Below, piece by piece: positions 42,028 through 51,152 of a stretch of DNA of 64,000 bases. The first letter of the stretch is position 1. Every line of letters starts with the position of its first letter. A model generated the notes under the pieces. It had not been told where the DNA came from. It did no database searches and saw only the letters and a program-made list of their open reading frames with translations. Location: positions 1-64,000 of the forward strand of contig JBMOPE010000025.1 in the NCBI GenBank assembly GCA_049323755.1. The letters run 5' to 3'. The stretch comes from BRHc4a sp049323755. GTDB lineage: Bacteria; Bacillota; Desulfotomaculia; Desulfotomaculales; Desulfocucumaceae. A program made the position numbers and the translations under genes.

Positions 42028-42783
42028 CTATACGTGGTTATCTGAAAGCTTATACTTCACCTCATCCACCCACTGCCTGTCCATCTTAATAAGCCTGTTC
42101 TTTTTGAGGTTCTCCCTTATTATCCACCTTATATCCTTATCACTGCTTTCCGCCCATTTTTCAATTAGTTCTTTCCCTTTTTCCGGATACTCAACGGCAG
42201 CAACGCTCCAGCAGTATGCCAACCCCTTTTTAAGCACTGCAAAAGAATCTCTTTTCCTGTCTGTAATGCTTTCCACGCCCTTTGTAACATGGTCCAGTAT
42301 TTCCAAAACCCTGGCGGCCCTTTCCCGGATTTTAAGAAGGCGGGGCTCGCACAGCGCAGCTATCAGCGCCCTTTGCTCAAGTAAATTGCCCTGCTTCCAG
42401 CTCTCCACATTTTTGAATAAAGAGTCCCAATCCCTATCCCCGGCATACTGAAGGGCAATTGCCACAGCCTCTCGTATTCTCCACCTGGAGTCGGCTGCGT
42501 ACCGTCCCAGCACAGCGTAGTAGCGCTCCTTACCTTCTGCAGCAAGCTTTCCAAGGCCAGCAACCCCGCACACTGACAGAAACTCCTCCGGCGAGCTGAC
42601 AGGGGCCGCACTTTCATCATATTTAATATACCTGTTAAACAATTCTTCGGTTCCCAGATCACAAACCGCCTGAAGCAGCTCAAGGTTAGCCCTTGGACCC
42701 GGAAGCCCTGAGTTCTGTTTTAAATACAGATCCCACTCACTAAGATTTTTTAACTCTTTTGTATAAAACTCAGCTTTAGTCAA
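42028..42783 (-). CDS. HEAT-repeat-like hypothetical protein
   Basis: A 251-aa all-helical protein with a TTG start and AGAGG upstream. Repeated two-helix units are visible: GKERYYAVLGRYAADSRWRI, REAVAIALQYAGDRDWDSLF, NLLEQRALIAALCEPRLLKI and ESSDKDIRWIIRENLKKNRL. These resemble HEAT or DNA-alkylation-repeat proteins. No catalytic motif is evident. It follows the radical SAM gene by 35 bases on the same strand and may be co-transcribed with it. Confidence 0.65.
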   Translation of the reverse strand: MTKAEFYTKELKNLSEWDLYLKQNSGLPGPRANLELLQAVCDLGTEELFNRYIKYDESAAPVSSPEEFLSVCGVAGLGKLAAEGKERYYAVLGRYAADSRWRIREAVAIALQYAGDRDWDSLFKNVESWKQGNLLEQRALIAALCEPRLLKIRERAARVLEILDHVTKGVESITDRKRDSFAVLKKGLAYCWSVAAVEYPEKGKELIEKWAESSDKDIRWIIRENLKKNRLIKMDRQWVDEVKYKLSDNHV

Positions 42784-42818
42784 TAAACCTCTTCCCCTCC
42801 CCCGGCTTCACTGACAGA

Positions 42819-43706
42819 TCAGTCAAACAAACTGAGCTGATACCCGGCCATGCCCGGATTATAAGTTCTCACCTTTCTCATGTCACAGACTAAACCAATA
42901 CTATTGCACAAACTGTAGAGATATTTTGAGAGATCTCCTGCATTTTTGACACCACAGCTATAGCTTGATGAGTATTCCCTTTCATATATCCGTCGCAACC
43001 CGGGAAAATGTTCATCCAGCTTGCTGTAATAATACTCCCTCTGCCTGTCCCTCAGCGACATGCCCAGCCATGGAATAATAAATCTCGCCCCATTTTCATT
43101 TGACTTTTTGACTACCATTGCTATATTATCCGCTGTGTCCTCTATGAAAGGCAAAATTGGCATCATTAAAACACCGGTGTATATGCCTGACTCCGACAGC
43201 TCCCTCATAGCCTTTAGCCTGGCCGAGGGCCTCGGGGCCCCCGGCTCAATAACCGAAGCCAGAGTGTCATCGGCTGTTGTAATGGTAAAGGCAATGGAGG
43301 CAAAGACCCTGCTTATGGATTTAATAACATCCATATCCCGCAATATCAGGTCGCTTTTGGTTACAATATGAACCGGAAAGCCATAGTTTTCAATAACCTC
43401 CAAAGCCTTCCCGGTTAAGCCGTATATATTTTCAGACGGTGTATAGGGGTCACTCATGGCGCCTGTTCCTATTGTGGCCACCTTTCTTTTGCCCAAAAGC
43501 TCTTTTCGCAGCAGCTCAATGGAATTCACCTTTACGGTGACATCATCAAAATTATCAATTCCATAGCACTGGCTTCGCGAGTCACAGTAAATGCAGCCGT
43601 GCTCACAACCCCGGTAAATATTCATATTGTAATAAACCCCAAACCAGCTTTCAGGGCTTTTACACCTAATCAGCAGTTGCTTTGCTTCAATTTCCCTGAT
43701 CATCAC
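42819..43706 (-). CDS. SPL-like radical SAM protein
   Basis: A 295-aa radical SAM protein. The cluster motif is CEHGCIYCD (C-x3-C-x2-C, near residues 34-42), preceded by NMNIYRGC as in the spore-photoproduct-lyase/Rv2578c-like group. Further SAM-barrel features are TIGTGAMSDPYTPSE and HIVTKSDLILRDMD. A third-region Cys in SYSCGVKNAG may be functional. It is shorter than true spore photoproduct lyase and lacks a clear DNA-lesion-binding domain, so the substrate is unknown. The start is GTG at 43706 or the ATG at 43703. Confidence 0.88.
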   Translation of the reverse strand: MMIREIEAKQLLIRCKSPESWFGVYYNMNIYRGCEHGCIYCDSRSQCYGIDNFDDVTVKVNSIELLRKELLGKRKVATIGTGAMSDPYTPSENIYGLTGKALEVIENYGFPVHIVTKSDLILRDMDVIKSISRVFASIAFTITTADDTLASVIEPGAPRPSARLKAMRELSESGIYTGVLMMPILPFIEDTADNIAMVVKKSNENGARFIIPWLGMSLRDRQREYYYSKLDEHFPGLRRIYEREYSSSYSCGVKNAGDLSKYLYSLCNSIGLVCDMRKVRTYNPGMAGYQLSLFD

Positions 43707-43751
43707 GGCAATTTATCAAACCTTTACAGTATATTATAAAATATATTATAA

Positions 43752-43783
43752 GAAAAAAACATGACACCAGCATGTCATGTTTT
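43752..43783 (-). terminator. Intrinsic terminator after the DUF3795 gene
   Basis: AACATGACA pairs with TGTCATGTT around a six-base loop. On the minus strand seven T follow. The same stem recurs at 44170-44203. Confidence 0.8.
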
Positions 43784-43796
43784 CATTATTTCCCTG

Positions 43797-44129
43797 TTAT
43801 CCCCTTGCCTTTTCAAGCCTTTCCCTTGCCCCGGGGTCATGTTTGAATATTTCGGACAGCTTTTCACAGCCAAAGGACTCGCAATCTGAACAATTGTTAT
43901 ACCTCTTTTCAATGCAGCAGGCCCTTATTTGGCACATGCCGCAATAAGCTAACCTTTTTTCAGAATTGCACCCAAGACAGTTTATATGTTCGGCCTTGAT
44001 GTCCGCTCCATATGCCTTGCTCCACTCCTCTGCGATCTTTTGCCTCTGTGCGTCGTCATTATTTACCGTTGCCTTGTAAGCATCGCACCCACTGCAGATC
44101 AGCCCGCAGTATGCCATCATTTTATCCAT
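43797..44129 (-). CDS. DUF3795 cysteine-rich protein
   Basis: A 110-aa protein with the DUF3795 layout: MAYCGLICSGCDAYKATVNN at the start, then C-rich pairs INCLGC, YCGMCQIRACC and NCSDCESFGC. The regular CxxC pairs suggest zinc or iron-sulfur binding. The molecular role is unknown. It sits downstream of a WYL-type regulator with a terminator between, so it has its own transcript or depends on read-through. Confidence 0.88.
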   Translation of the reverse strand: MDKMMAYCGLICSGCDAYKATVNNDDAQRQKIAEEWSKAYGADIKAEHINCLGCNSEKRLAYCGMCQIRACCIEKRYNNCSDCESFGCEKLSEIFKHDPGARERLEKARG

Positions 44130-44169
44130 GGCTTTATCTCCTTTCAGGTATAGATTCTATATAAATTAT

Positions 44170-44203
44170 AAAAACAAAACATGACAGCAGTGTGTCATGT
44201 TTC
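44170..44203 (-). terminator. Intrinsic terminator after the WYL regulator gene
   Basis: AACATGACA pairs with TGTCATGTT, followed on the minus strand by TTTTGTTTTT. The stem is the same as in the terminator at 43752. Confidence 0.75.
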
Positions 44204-44209
44204 CAAATG

Positions 44210-45148
44210 TTAGTTTATATATATTTCACTCATAAGCCTCAACTTTTCTTTAATTGTATTTCGGAGGTGTTCAGGCTCAATAACTTCAACGTATTCGCCG
44301 TAGCTTAGAATCATGCTGTAAAGCCACTCGTCTTCCGGGCAGCTGAATCTCACCCGAACGTACCCCTTACTGTCTATACTGATTTTTGTGGCATCAAACC
44401 TTTCTTCTATAATAACCCTTAACTCTGGAGGAAAGCACAAAACCACATTAGTAATCTTACTATTTTCCGTCCAATCCTTTTCCCACGGAAATTCTTCAAT
44501 ATCTAAATTCCTTTTTGAAAACTTTATATCCATTACAGCAAGATCTTTCATCCTCGACAATCTGAATATCCTGAAGGCGTTTCTTATCCTGCAGAATCCG
44601 TAAAGATACCATGTATGCATTTTTAGCACAAGTGATACAGGCTCAACTTCCCGTTTTAATTTATTTCCTTTTGAGCAAGTGTATTCAAAGAAGACTACCG
44701 TGCTGCTTTCAATAGCATTCTTTAAAAGGGTTATTTTTTCTTTTTGAGCATCATTGCCTCCCCATGGAGTCAGGTCAATAATTATCCGGCTGCTTTTCTC
44801 CCTGTATTCACTGCTTTTAAAATCCGGTATCAGTCCCTTTATCTTTTCTATAGTTCCGGTAAGCCTGGAGTCATCAAGAGTAGTATTTAATCCTTTTAGT
44901 GCGCTTAGTATGGCAGCAATATCATCCAGGGAAAGGACATTCCGGTCAATCCTGTAGTTCTCCGCAATCCCAAGTCCCCCGCTGGCTCCCTGGTATGAGA
45001 CCACGGGAATGCCCGCCTGGTTGATGGCATCAATATCCCTGTATATAGTCCTGACCGATACATCAAATATGTCTGCAAGCTCCCTGGCCTGGATTCTTTT
45101 CCGGTTAACCAGCAGCATAACTATTGACAGCAGCCTGTCCAGCCTCAT
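44210..45148 (-). CDS. HTH/WYL-domain regulator (YafY-like)
   Basis: 312 residues. The N-terminal HTH_11 domain (about 1-60; LARLLSIVMLL-type opening, ARELADIFDVSVRTIYRDID and AINQAGIPVVSYQGASGGLG) is followed by a WYL domain (about 140-215; HTWYLYGFCRIRNAFRIFRL) and a WCX C-terminal extension. WYL domains bind nucleic acid or nucleotide ligands. No obvious target operon is adjacent except the DUF3795 gene downstream. Confidence 0.93.
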   Translation of the reverse strand: MRLDRLLSIVMLLVNRKRIQARELADIFDVSVRTIYRDIDAINQAGIPVVSYQGASGGLGIAENYRIDRNVLSLDDIAAILSALKGLNTTLDDSRLTGTIEKIKGLIPDFKSSEYREKSSRIIIDLTPWGGNDAQKEKITLLKNAIESSTVVFFEYTCSKGNKLKREVEPVSLVLKMHTWYLYGFCRIRNAFRIFRLSRMKDLAVMDIKFSKRNLDIEEFPWEKDWTENSKITNVVLCFPPELRVIIEERFDATKISIDSKGYVRVRFSCPEDEWLYSMILSYGEYVEVIEPEHLRNTIKEKLRLMSEIYIN

Positions 45149-45185
45149 TTAAACCACTCTTTCAATATTACCGGTATATAGTTAG

Positions 45186-45265
45186 ACATTCAAACGACGT
45201 TCATCGAGGCGGGGAATAGCAGCCCCATTTGCTGATTTTTCGAAGGCTGCTATCAGGCTCTAAGC
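45186..45265 (+). ncRNA. Partial copy of the structured repeat seen at 59976
   Basis: GACGTTCATCGAGGCGGGGA and the following ATAGCAGCCCC match GACATTCATCGAGGCAGGGA and ATACCAGCCCC at 59980-60011. The two copies also share a GCTATCAGG/GTTATCGGG segment further on. The 3' two thirds are missing. It lies between proA and the WYL gene, with no coding potential. Confidence 0.5.
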
Positions 45266-45335
45266 CCATTATTTTTTCCAGGTTAAATAAAACGGACAAG
45301 TCCGCCACCTGACCTGCCCGTAATTTTCACATTAA

Positions 45336-46631
45336 TTACAGCTCAAACTTCTTGCACAGATCCCTGTGCTTAAAAGTCCTGACACGGCTGGCGTAGTCCT
45401 CGACAACATGGCCGCTTCCTATAAGCTTATACTTATATATAACGAGACCATCAAGTCCCACTGGGCCCCTGGAGTGAATCTTGCTGGTGCTGATTCCCAC
45501 CTCGGCCCCAAAACCGTAGCGGAAGCCGTCGCTAAAGCGTGTGGAGCAGTTCCATAAAACATTACCCGAGTCAACATAATCCATGAAGCGGGCGGCCTTT
45601 CCCCTGTTTCCGGTTATAATGCTGTCGGTGTGGCCGGACCCGTACGTGTTTATGTGATCAATGGCCTCATCAAGGCCGGAAACCACCTTCACAGAGAGTT
45701 TATAATCCAGGTACTCGGTTTTCCAGTCTTCCTCCGAGGCCGGCGCGGCTGGAATAACAGCCAGGGTTTTGGGACATCCCACCAACTCCACCCTTTTGCT
45801 GTCCAGCGCTTTCTTTAACTGCGGCAAAAATTCCGGGGCAATCTTTTCATGCACCAGCAGGGTCTCGGTGGCATTGCATACCGCCACATACTGCGTTTTA
45901 GAGTCCACAACAATTTTTTTCGCCATGGCCAGGTCGGCGTCTTCATCCACGTAGCAGTGGCATATGCCGTCTGCGTGGCCCATAACGGGAATTCTTGAAT
46001 TATCCATAATATAGCGGACAAACTCATTGGAACCCCGGGGGATTATAAGGTCAATATACCGGTCCATCTTTAACATCTCGTTAACATCAGACCGTGTCTC
46101 CAGCAGAGCCGCCCATTTTGACGGAATTCCAGCCTCTTCTGCCGCCTTTATAATAACCTCTGCCAGTATCCGGTTTGTCTCCCTGGCTTCGGAGCCTCCT
46201 TTTAGCAGCACCCCGTTACCGCTTTTCAGGCAAAGGGTGGATATCTGCACCAGGGCATCAGGCCTTGACTCAAAAATGACGCCTATTACTCCAATGGGGC
46301 AGGACACCCTGTACAGCTCCAGGCCTTCGTCAAGCTCGGTGGAAAGTATTGTTTTCCCCACCGGGTCCTCCAGCTTTACAAGGCTGTATATCCCGTCAAC
46401 CACATCAGCAATTTTGGCTTCATCGAATTTAAGCCTTTTTAGCAGCGGCGCCGAAAGATTCTCCTTCTGGCTTCTATCAAGATCCTCCCGGTTGGCCTTT
46501 ATTATTTCTTCTTTTCTTTTATTTAAAGCCTCGGCTATATTGGCCAGCGCCTTATTTTTTAAATCCGTGCCGGCAGCAGCCAGCCTGGTGGAAGCCTCCT
46601 TCACTTGACGGGCCAGTTCTTCCATGTTCAT
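45336..46631 (-). CDS. proA: Gamma-glutamyl phosphate reductase
   Basis: 431 residues, ATG six bases after GAGGGGGG. It converts gamma-glutamyl phosphate to glutamate semialdehyde in proline synthesis. Family hallmarks: CPIGVIGVIFESRPDALVQI, LKGGSEARETNRIL, DLIIPRGSNEFVRYIMDNS, catalytic Cys in QYVAVCNATETLLVH, and NTYGSGHTDSIIT. The usual partner proB is not in the window, either side, so it is encoded elsewhere or lies apart. Confidence 0.97.
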   Translation of the reverse strand: MNMEELARQVKEASTRLAAAGTDLKNKALANIAEALNKRKEEIIKANREDLDRSQKENLSAPLLKRLKFDEAKIADVVDGIYSLVKLEDPVGKTILSTELDEGLELYRVSCPIGVIGVIFESRPDALVQISTLCLKSGNGVLLKGGSEARETNRILAEVIIKAAEEAGIPSKWAALLETRSDVNEMLKMDRYIDLIIPRGSNEFVRYIMDNSRIPVMGHADGICHCYVDEDADLAMAKKIVVDSKTQYVAVCNATETLLVHEKIAPEFLPQLKKALDSKRVELVGCPKTLAVIPAAPASEEDWKTEYLDYKLSVKVVSGLDEAIDHINTYGSGHTDSIITGNRGKAARFMDYVDSGNVLWNCSTRFSDGFRYGFGAEVGISTSKIHSRGPVGLDGLVIYKYKLIGSGHVVEDYASRVRTFKHRDLCKKFEL

Positions 46632-46711
46632 ACAAATCCCCCCTCAGGATATAATAACACACTTTAATCCGTTATGTCTCCATCTGCCTTGATATCCCTA
46701 TACCTTTGAGA

Positions 46712-47335
46712 TCACCTCATTGTCCTTAATTCATTCATTTGCCGGAAAGGTTCACCTATTATTGAATGAATACATGGGTTTACTAGTTCCTGAAAACACT
46801 GATCCATCTGCAATGGAGTATATGACATCTTATTATCAACCCACCACTTGAGCAGGCAAATTAAAGTACTTGAAATATGGTTTGCCAAAATAGCTATGGG
46901 AATCTTCGGTTCCTTGCCTTCAGACAGCTTCGCACAAAGATATTCTTCTATTTTATTGTTCCAGTAGGCCTGTACTTTTTCAAGGAACAAATCAGCACTT
47001 TTTGATTTAATCAATCCTTTCATTAAGCGGCTATTCTCTTTTATATGCTCAAAAAGTTCGAGTACCGGTATTAACCTGGGGCTATCCTCTTCACTTTTTA
47101 AATGGCTAATAACATATTCATTAAGCGTTTTCAGCATATGCTCTATACTGTTTAACAACAATTCATCCTTGGTGGCAAAGTGCGAATAAAAAGTCGAACG
47201 GCCGATATTGGCGCGGTCAATAATATCCTTAATGGTAATTCTATTGTATTGCTTTTCCTGCATAAGAGAAAACAGAGCCTTATGGATTGCCTGATGTGTT
47301 TTTATTGTTCTTCTGTCCTGTTGATTATTTTTCAT
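46712..47335 (-). CDS. TetR/AcrR-family regulator
   Basis: 207 residues with an N-terminal TetR HTH (about 8-55; ITIKDIIDRANIGRSTFYSH then FATKDELL) and a long helical ligand domain of the TetR_C_7-like kind (about 70-190, FLEKVQAYWNNKIEEYL, LICLLKWWVDNKMSYTP). It is divergent from an ABC transporter/FtsX permease pair, which it probably represses. The 166-base divergent region contains AAACAAAATG and CATTGTTTGTTT, which may be imperfect operator arms (about 47364-47412). Confidence 0.93.
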   Translation of the reverse strand: MKNNQQDRRTIKTHQAIHKALFSLMQEKQYNRITIKDIIDRANIGRSTFYSHFATKDELLLNSIEHMLKTLNEYVISHLKSEEDSPRLIPVLELFEHIKENSRLMKGLIKSKSADLFLEKVQAYWNNKIEEYLCAKLSEGKEPKIPIAILANHISSTLICLLKWWVDNKMSYTPLQMDQCFQELVNPCIHSIIGEPFRQMNELRTMR

Positions 47336-47501
47336 TACATTCCCTCATTTCCGGACAGTTTAAACAAAATGTTTCATAACGTACATTCCAACAGCATTGT
47401 TTGTTTACTTGCCTGCCTAAAATCTATTACAGTAAAACCATACAAAATGTTCAGTTATGAATATATTATACACTAATTATTTAAAACAGGAGTGAAAGTA
47501 G

Positions 47502-48191
47502 ATGCCTGGAGGATCCAAGGAGCAAACATTAATAAACTTGCATGACGTAAGAAAAACCTTCATAACATCCGGAGGTACTTTCGAAGCCCTCAAAGGGATA
47601 ACCCTGACCATTAATAAGGGCGACTTTGTATCTGTCATAGGGAAATCAGGAAGCGGAAAGTCAACGTTGTTGAATATGATTGCAGGGATAGACAAACCGA
47701 CCTCCGGAGAAATATTTGTCGGAGAAAAAGCTATCCATTCCATGAATGAAAATCAGCTATCAAAATGGCGCGGTATAAATGTAGGAGTTGTATTTCAGTT
47801 TTTTCAGCTTCTCCCAACCTTGTCCGTGATTGAGAATGTGATGCTCCCGATGGATTTCTGCAATACCTGCCACCCATCCCTGCGAAAGGAACGCGCATTC
47901 AGCCTGTTAAAGCAGGTTGGTATAGAAGATCAGGCATACAAATTGCCGGCCTCACTTTCGGGAGGACAACAGCAGAGGGCTGCAATAGCAAGGGCTTTGG
48001 CTAACGACCCTTCTATTATCCTGGCCGATGAGCCTACCGGAAATCTTGATTCCACCACGGCAAATGATGTATTCAGTATCTTCTATGATTTGGTCCGCAC
48101 CGGTAAGACTTTAATCATTGTAACCCATGACCGGGATTTTGCAGGCCGTTGTTCCCGCACATTAAAATTAACAGATGGCCGGATAGTTTAA
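47502..48191 (+). CDS. MacB/LolD-type ABC transporter ATPase
   Basis: 229 residues. Walker A is GKSGSGKST (about 49-57), the signature LSGGQQQRAAIARAL and Walker B IILADEPTGN, with the H-loop in VTHDRD. This is the ATPase of an FtsX-type mechanotransmitter transporter. The permease gene starts 14 bases downstream. The low GC compared with the kor and glp regions fits the accessory character of this stretch. Confidence 0.95.
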   Translation: MPGGSKEQTLINLHDVRKTFITSGGTFEALKGITLTINKGDFVSVIGKSGSGKSTLLNMIAGIDKPTSGEIFVGEKAIHSMNENQLSKWRGINVGVVFQFFQLLPTLSVIENVMLPMDFCNTCHPSLRKERAFSLLKQVGIEDQAYKLPASLSGGQQQRAAIARALANDPSIILADEPTGNLDSTTANDVFSIFYDLVRTGKTLIIVTHDRDFAGRCSRTLKLTDGRIV

Positions 48192-48205
48192 AAGGAGGTC
48201 CCAAC

Positions 48206-50593
48206 ATGCTTACTTCAAGATGGCGCAAGTTAATTGGAGACCTTTCCATTAATAAAATGCGCACGGTCTTTGCAATAGTAGCCATATGCATTGGAGTTTT
48301 CGGAATTTCAGTGGTCGCAAATTCCTATTCCATTCTGCTGCGGGAAATGGATAAAAACTATATGAATACAAATCCAGCGTCAGCAACTTTATGGACCGAA
48401 CCGTTAAGTGATTCTTATATTCAAAAAATAATAGCTTTGCCATATATAAAGGATGCAGAAAAAAGAGAAAAAGTAATCGGGCGTGTACAAGTCGGAAGCA
48501 ATGAATGGAAAGATATCTGGCTTTTTGTCATCAATGATTTCAACAATGTCCGACTGGATACCTTTACCACCGAAAAAGGAAAAATGGTTCCGGACACAGG
48601 TGAAATTCTGCTTGAGCGCAAAGCGCTGTCAATAGCTAAAGCGGACATCGGCCAATCCTTAAACATCAAAATACCTGACGGAAAAATAACCGCCTTAGAG
48701 CTGACCGGAACAGTACATGCACCCGGACTTGCTCCTGCATGGATGGAAGGCTTTGCTTACGGCTTTATTACTCCCGGCACATTGAAGCTTCTTGGGGGAG
48801 CATCTAAGAATACCGAGTTAAAAATCATTGTTGCTGAAGATGCAATGAATAAGAAGCATATTCGCGATGATGCCTATCTGCTAAAGGAGTATCTGGAGAA
48901 AGATGGCTTCCGGGTTACTCGCATTGATATACCAAGACCGGGCAAGCACCCTCACTATGACCAGATGGCCACCCTCCTGTTTCTGATGGAAATATTCGGT
49001 TTCCTTGCGCTTATATTAAGTGGAGTTTTAGTTGCAAATATGATTACTGCCATTCTCGAGCAGCAAACCCGTCAGATTGGCATTATGAAAACAATAGGCG
49101 CCAGCTCGCTACAAATAGCAGGCCTATATCAGGGCATGGTTCTGGCTCTTGCTTTTACAGCCATGCTCGTAAGCATACCTGCCGGTATTTTAGCAGGCCG
49201 CGGCTATGCATGGATAGCCGCCGAAATATTGAATTTCAACATTTATAGTTATAGCATTCCAATATATGTTTTTATACTTGAATTCACTGTAGGTCTGCTT
49301 GTACCGACACTTACATCCTTTTATCCTATTGTAAAAGGCAGCAGGGTCACAGTACGTGAAGCAATCACTGATTACGGCATCAGCCAGGAAAAATACGGGG
49401 GCAACACAACGGATATAGTCCCCCAAATACTCAGTTTTCTTCCCCGTCCGTTTTTATTGTCTATCCGCAATACTTTCAGGCGCAAAGGACGTTTGATATT
49501 CACACTTCTGGTCATGGCCGCAGGGGGAACCGGCTTCATTGTTGCGATGAATATATACGCCTCCATGTATAATACGGTTGATGAAAAAATAAATTCAATC
49601 TCCTATGACATTCAGGTTACTTTCGACCACCCACAGCCGTTGAAGAACATAGAAGATTCCATAAATGAAATCCCCGGTGTGGCAAAAGTAGAAGCCTGGG
49701 GCGGCACAAGCGCTTCCCGTATATACGACGACAGAACCTCCGGAAATAGCTTTAGCATCGTCGCGCCCCCATCTTCCACCGGACTTATGTCGGCCCCTCC
49801 ACTTTATAGCGGCAGATGGCTTGAGCCTGATGATAAGAATGTGCTGGTTATCAACCAGAGATTGTTATCTAATGAACCGGATATTAGGGTAGGTGATGAA
49901 ATCGTTCTTAGAATTAACCAATCGGATACCAAATGGAAGGTTGTCGGTATTTCAAAAGAAATGATAGGCATGCCTGCAGCTTATGCTGATTCGGAATACC
50001 TGGCAAAAATAACGCAAAAAGAAGGGTTTGCCAGGAATGCAGTGATTGTTACCGACATTAGCAGCTCTTCATCACAGTCGGATATCGCAAAGCTGCTTGA
50101 ACAAAATATGGCAGACAGGGGCATGCATGTCAGTTCTCTCATAAAAATGGCAGATTACCGCAAAGCCATTGAAGACCATCTGCTTATCATAGCCACCTTC
50201 CTGATCATCATGTCTGTGCTGGTAATTATTGTAGGGGGGTTGGGACTGGCAACAACCATAAGCGTCAATGTACTTGAGAGGACAAGGGAAATCGGAATTA
50301 TGCGCGCAATAGGCGCATCAACTCATTCTCTGACAGGTGTAATCGTGACCGAGGGCATAATTATAGGTGTATTAAGCTGGTTTATTTCGATGGCACTGTC
50401 CTGGCCCCTTAGCAGATTTGTCAGCTATAATTTCGGCATGATATTTTTTGAAGCGCCGCTGGAATTTGCTGCATCCATCTCAGGCTTTGTGATCTGGCTT
50501 GTGATTGTCATCCTCTTTGCTGCAATGGCTAGCTTCTATCCCTCGCGGAAGGCTTCTCAGATGCCGGTAAGAGATGCTCTCTCATATGAGTAA
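48206..50593 (+). CDS. FtsX-like ABC permease
   Basis: About 795 residues. The ATG at 48206 follows AGGAGG by seven bases; the frame is open further upstream but overlaps the ATPase gene. It has one N-terminal helix (about 17-40), a large extracytoplasmic MacB-like domain (about 45-250), a first FtsX block of three helices (about 255-380), a further helix near 430, a second periplasmic domain (about 455-650) and a last FtsX block (about 665-790; TTISVNVLERTREIGIMRAI). This is the duplicated-FtsX layout of export or peptide-resistance systems. With the TetR regulator it probably forms an efflux or stress-response unit. Confidence 0.93.
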   Translation: MLTSRWRKLIGDLSINKMRTVFAIVAICIGVFGISVVANSYSILLREMDKNYMNTNPASATLWTEPLSDSYIQKIIALPYIKDAEKREKVIGRVQVGSNEWKDIWLFVINDFNNVRLDTFTTEKGKMVPDTGEILLERKALSIAKADIGQSLNIKIPDGKITALELTGTVHAPGLAPAWMEGFAYGFITPGTLKLLGGASKNTELKIIVAEDAMNKKHIRDDAYLLKEYLEKDGFRVTRIDIPRPGKHPHYDQMATLLFLMEIFGFLALILSGVLVANMITAILEQQTRQIGIMKTIGASSLQIAGLYQGMVLALAFTAMLVSIPAGILAGRGYAWIAAEILNFNIYSYSIPIYVFILEFTVGLLVPTLTSFYPIVKGSRVTVREAITDYGISQEKYGGNTTDIVPQILSFLPRPFLLSIRNTFRRKGRLIFTLLVMAAGGTGFIVAMNIYASMYNTVDEKINSISYDIQVTFDHPQPLKNIEDSINEIPGVAKVEAWGGTSASRIYDDRTSGNSFSIVAPPSSTGLMSAPPLYSGRWLEPDDKNVLVINQRLLSNEPDIRVGDEIVLRINQSDTKWKVVGISKEMIGMPAAYADSEYLAKITQKEGFARNAVIVTDISSSSSQSDIAKLLEQNMADRGMHVSSLIKMADYRKAIEDHLLIIATFLIIMSVLVIIVGGLGLATTISVNVLERTREIGIMRAIGASTHSLTGVIVTEGIIIGVLSWFISMALSWPLSRFVSYNFGMIFFEAPLEFAASISGFVIWLVIVILFAAMASFYPSRKASQMPVRDALSYE

Positions 50594-50811
50594 AGAAAAG
50601 TCATAATACGCACAAATCATAACCGCTTTATTGAAGAATAACTCAACATATTACTTATGGGATGGCTGCATAAACATTTACATTTTACTGCACAACACTA
50701 ATTTTAAAAATTAATTAGTTTTCTTTTTTATAACATGATAGAATGACATCGCAATTTAGAGAATTCGAATTCCTAACAGAGCAAATATATATATGGAGAA
50801 ATAAAATTATT

Positions 50812-51018
50812 ATGAAAGATTTATATGACATGATTTTCAAAAGAAAATCCATGAGAAAGTTTGACGTAACATTGGCTTTGACAGAAGATGAACTGAGAGA
50901 AGTTAAACAAGAAACGGAAAAGCTCATTCCTCTTGTCAATGAGTTTAACAGAACGCTAATTACGCAGGAAAATTCCAGCCTAGAACTTCTAGAAATTGCG
51001 GCATACTCTATAAAATAA
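50812..51018 (+). pseudogene. Nitroreductase gene fragment (N-terminal)
   Basis: ATG 50812 starts MKDLYDMIFKRKSMRKFDVT and continues LTEDELREVKQETEKLIPLV, which matches the first ~50 residues of clostridial nitroreductase-like flavoproteins (KRKSMRKFD is the FMN-binding N-terminal motif). The frame then departs into an unrelated tail and stops after 68 codons, while intact members have 170-250 residues. No C-terminal part is visible downstream. It looks like a degraded gene just before the AraC regulator. Confidence 0.6.
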
Positions 51019-51152
51019 CATTGCTCATATGCAGAGATGCAGTATATATGATTATAATGGGAAGCAGAATTGCCTGCTCTAAAAAGGGCATTGGCGATCA
51101 AGCCAAATTTGTTGCTCACATGCTATGCTGTTTACAAGGAGGTGCTTAAAAT

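Noticed and set aside
51019..51150. Open plus-strand stretch reading GSRIACSKKGIGDQAKFVAH before the AraC gene
   Set aside because: It resembles no C-terminal part of a nitroreductase that I can recall, and no start or ribosome binding site is present.
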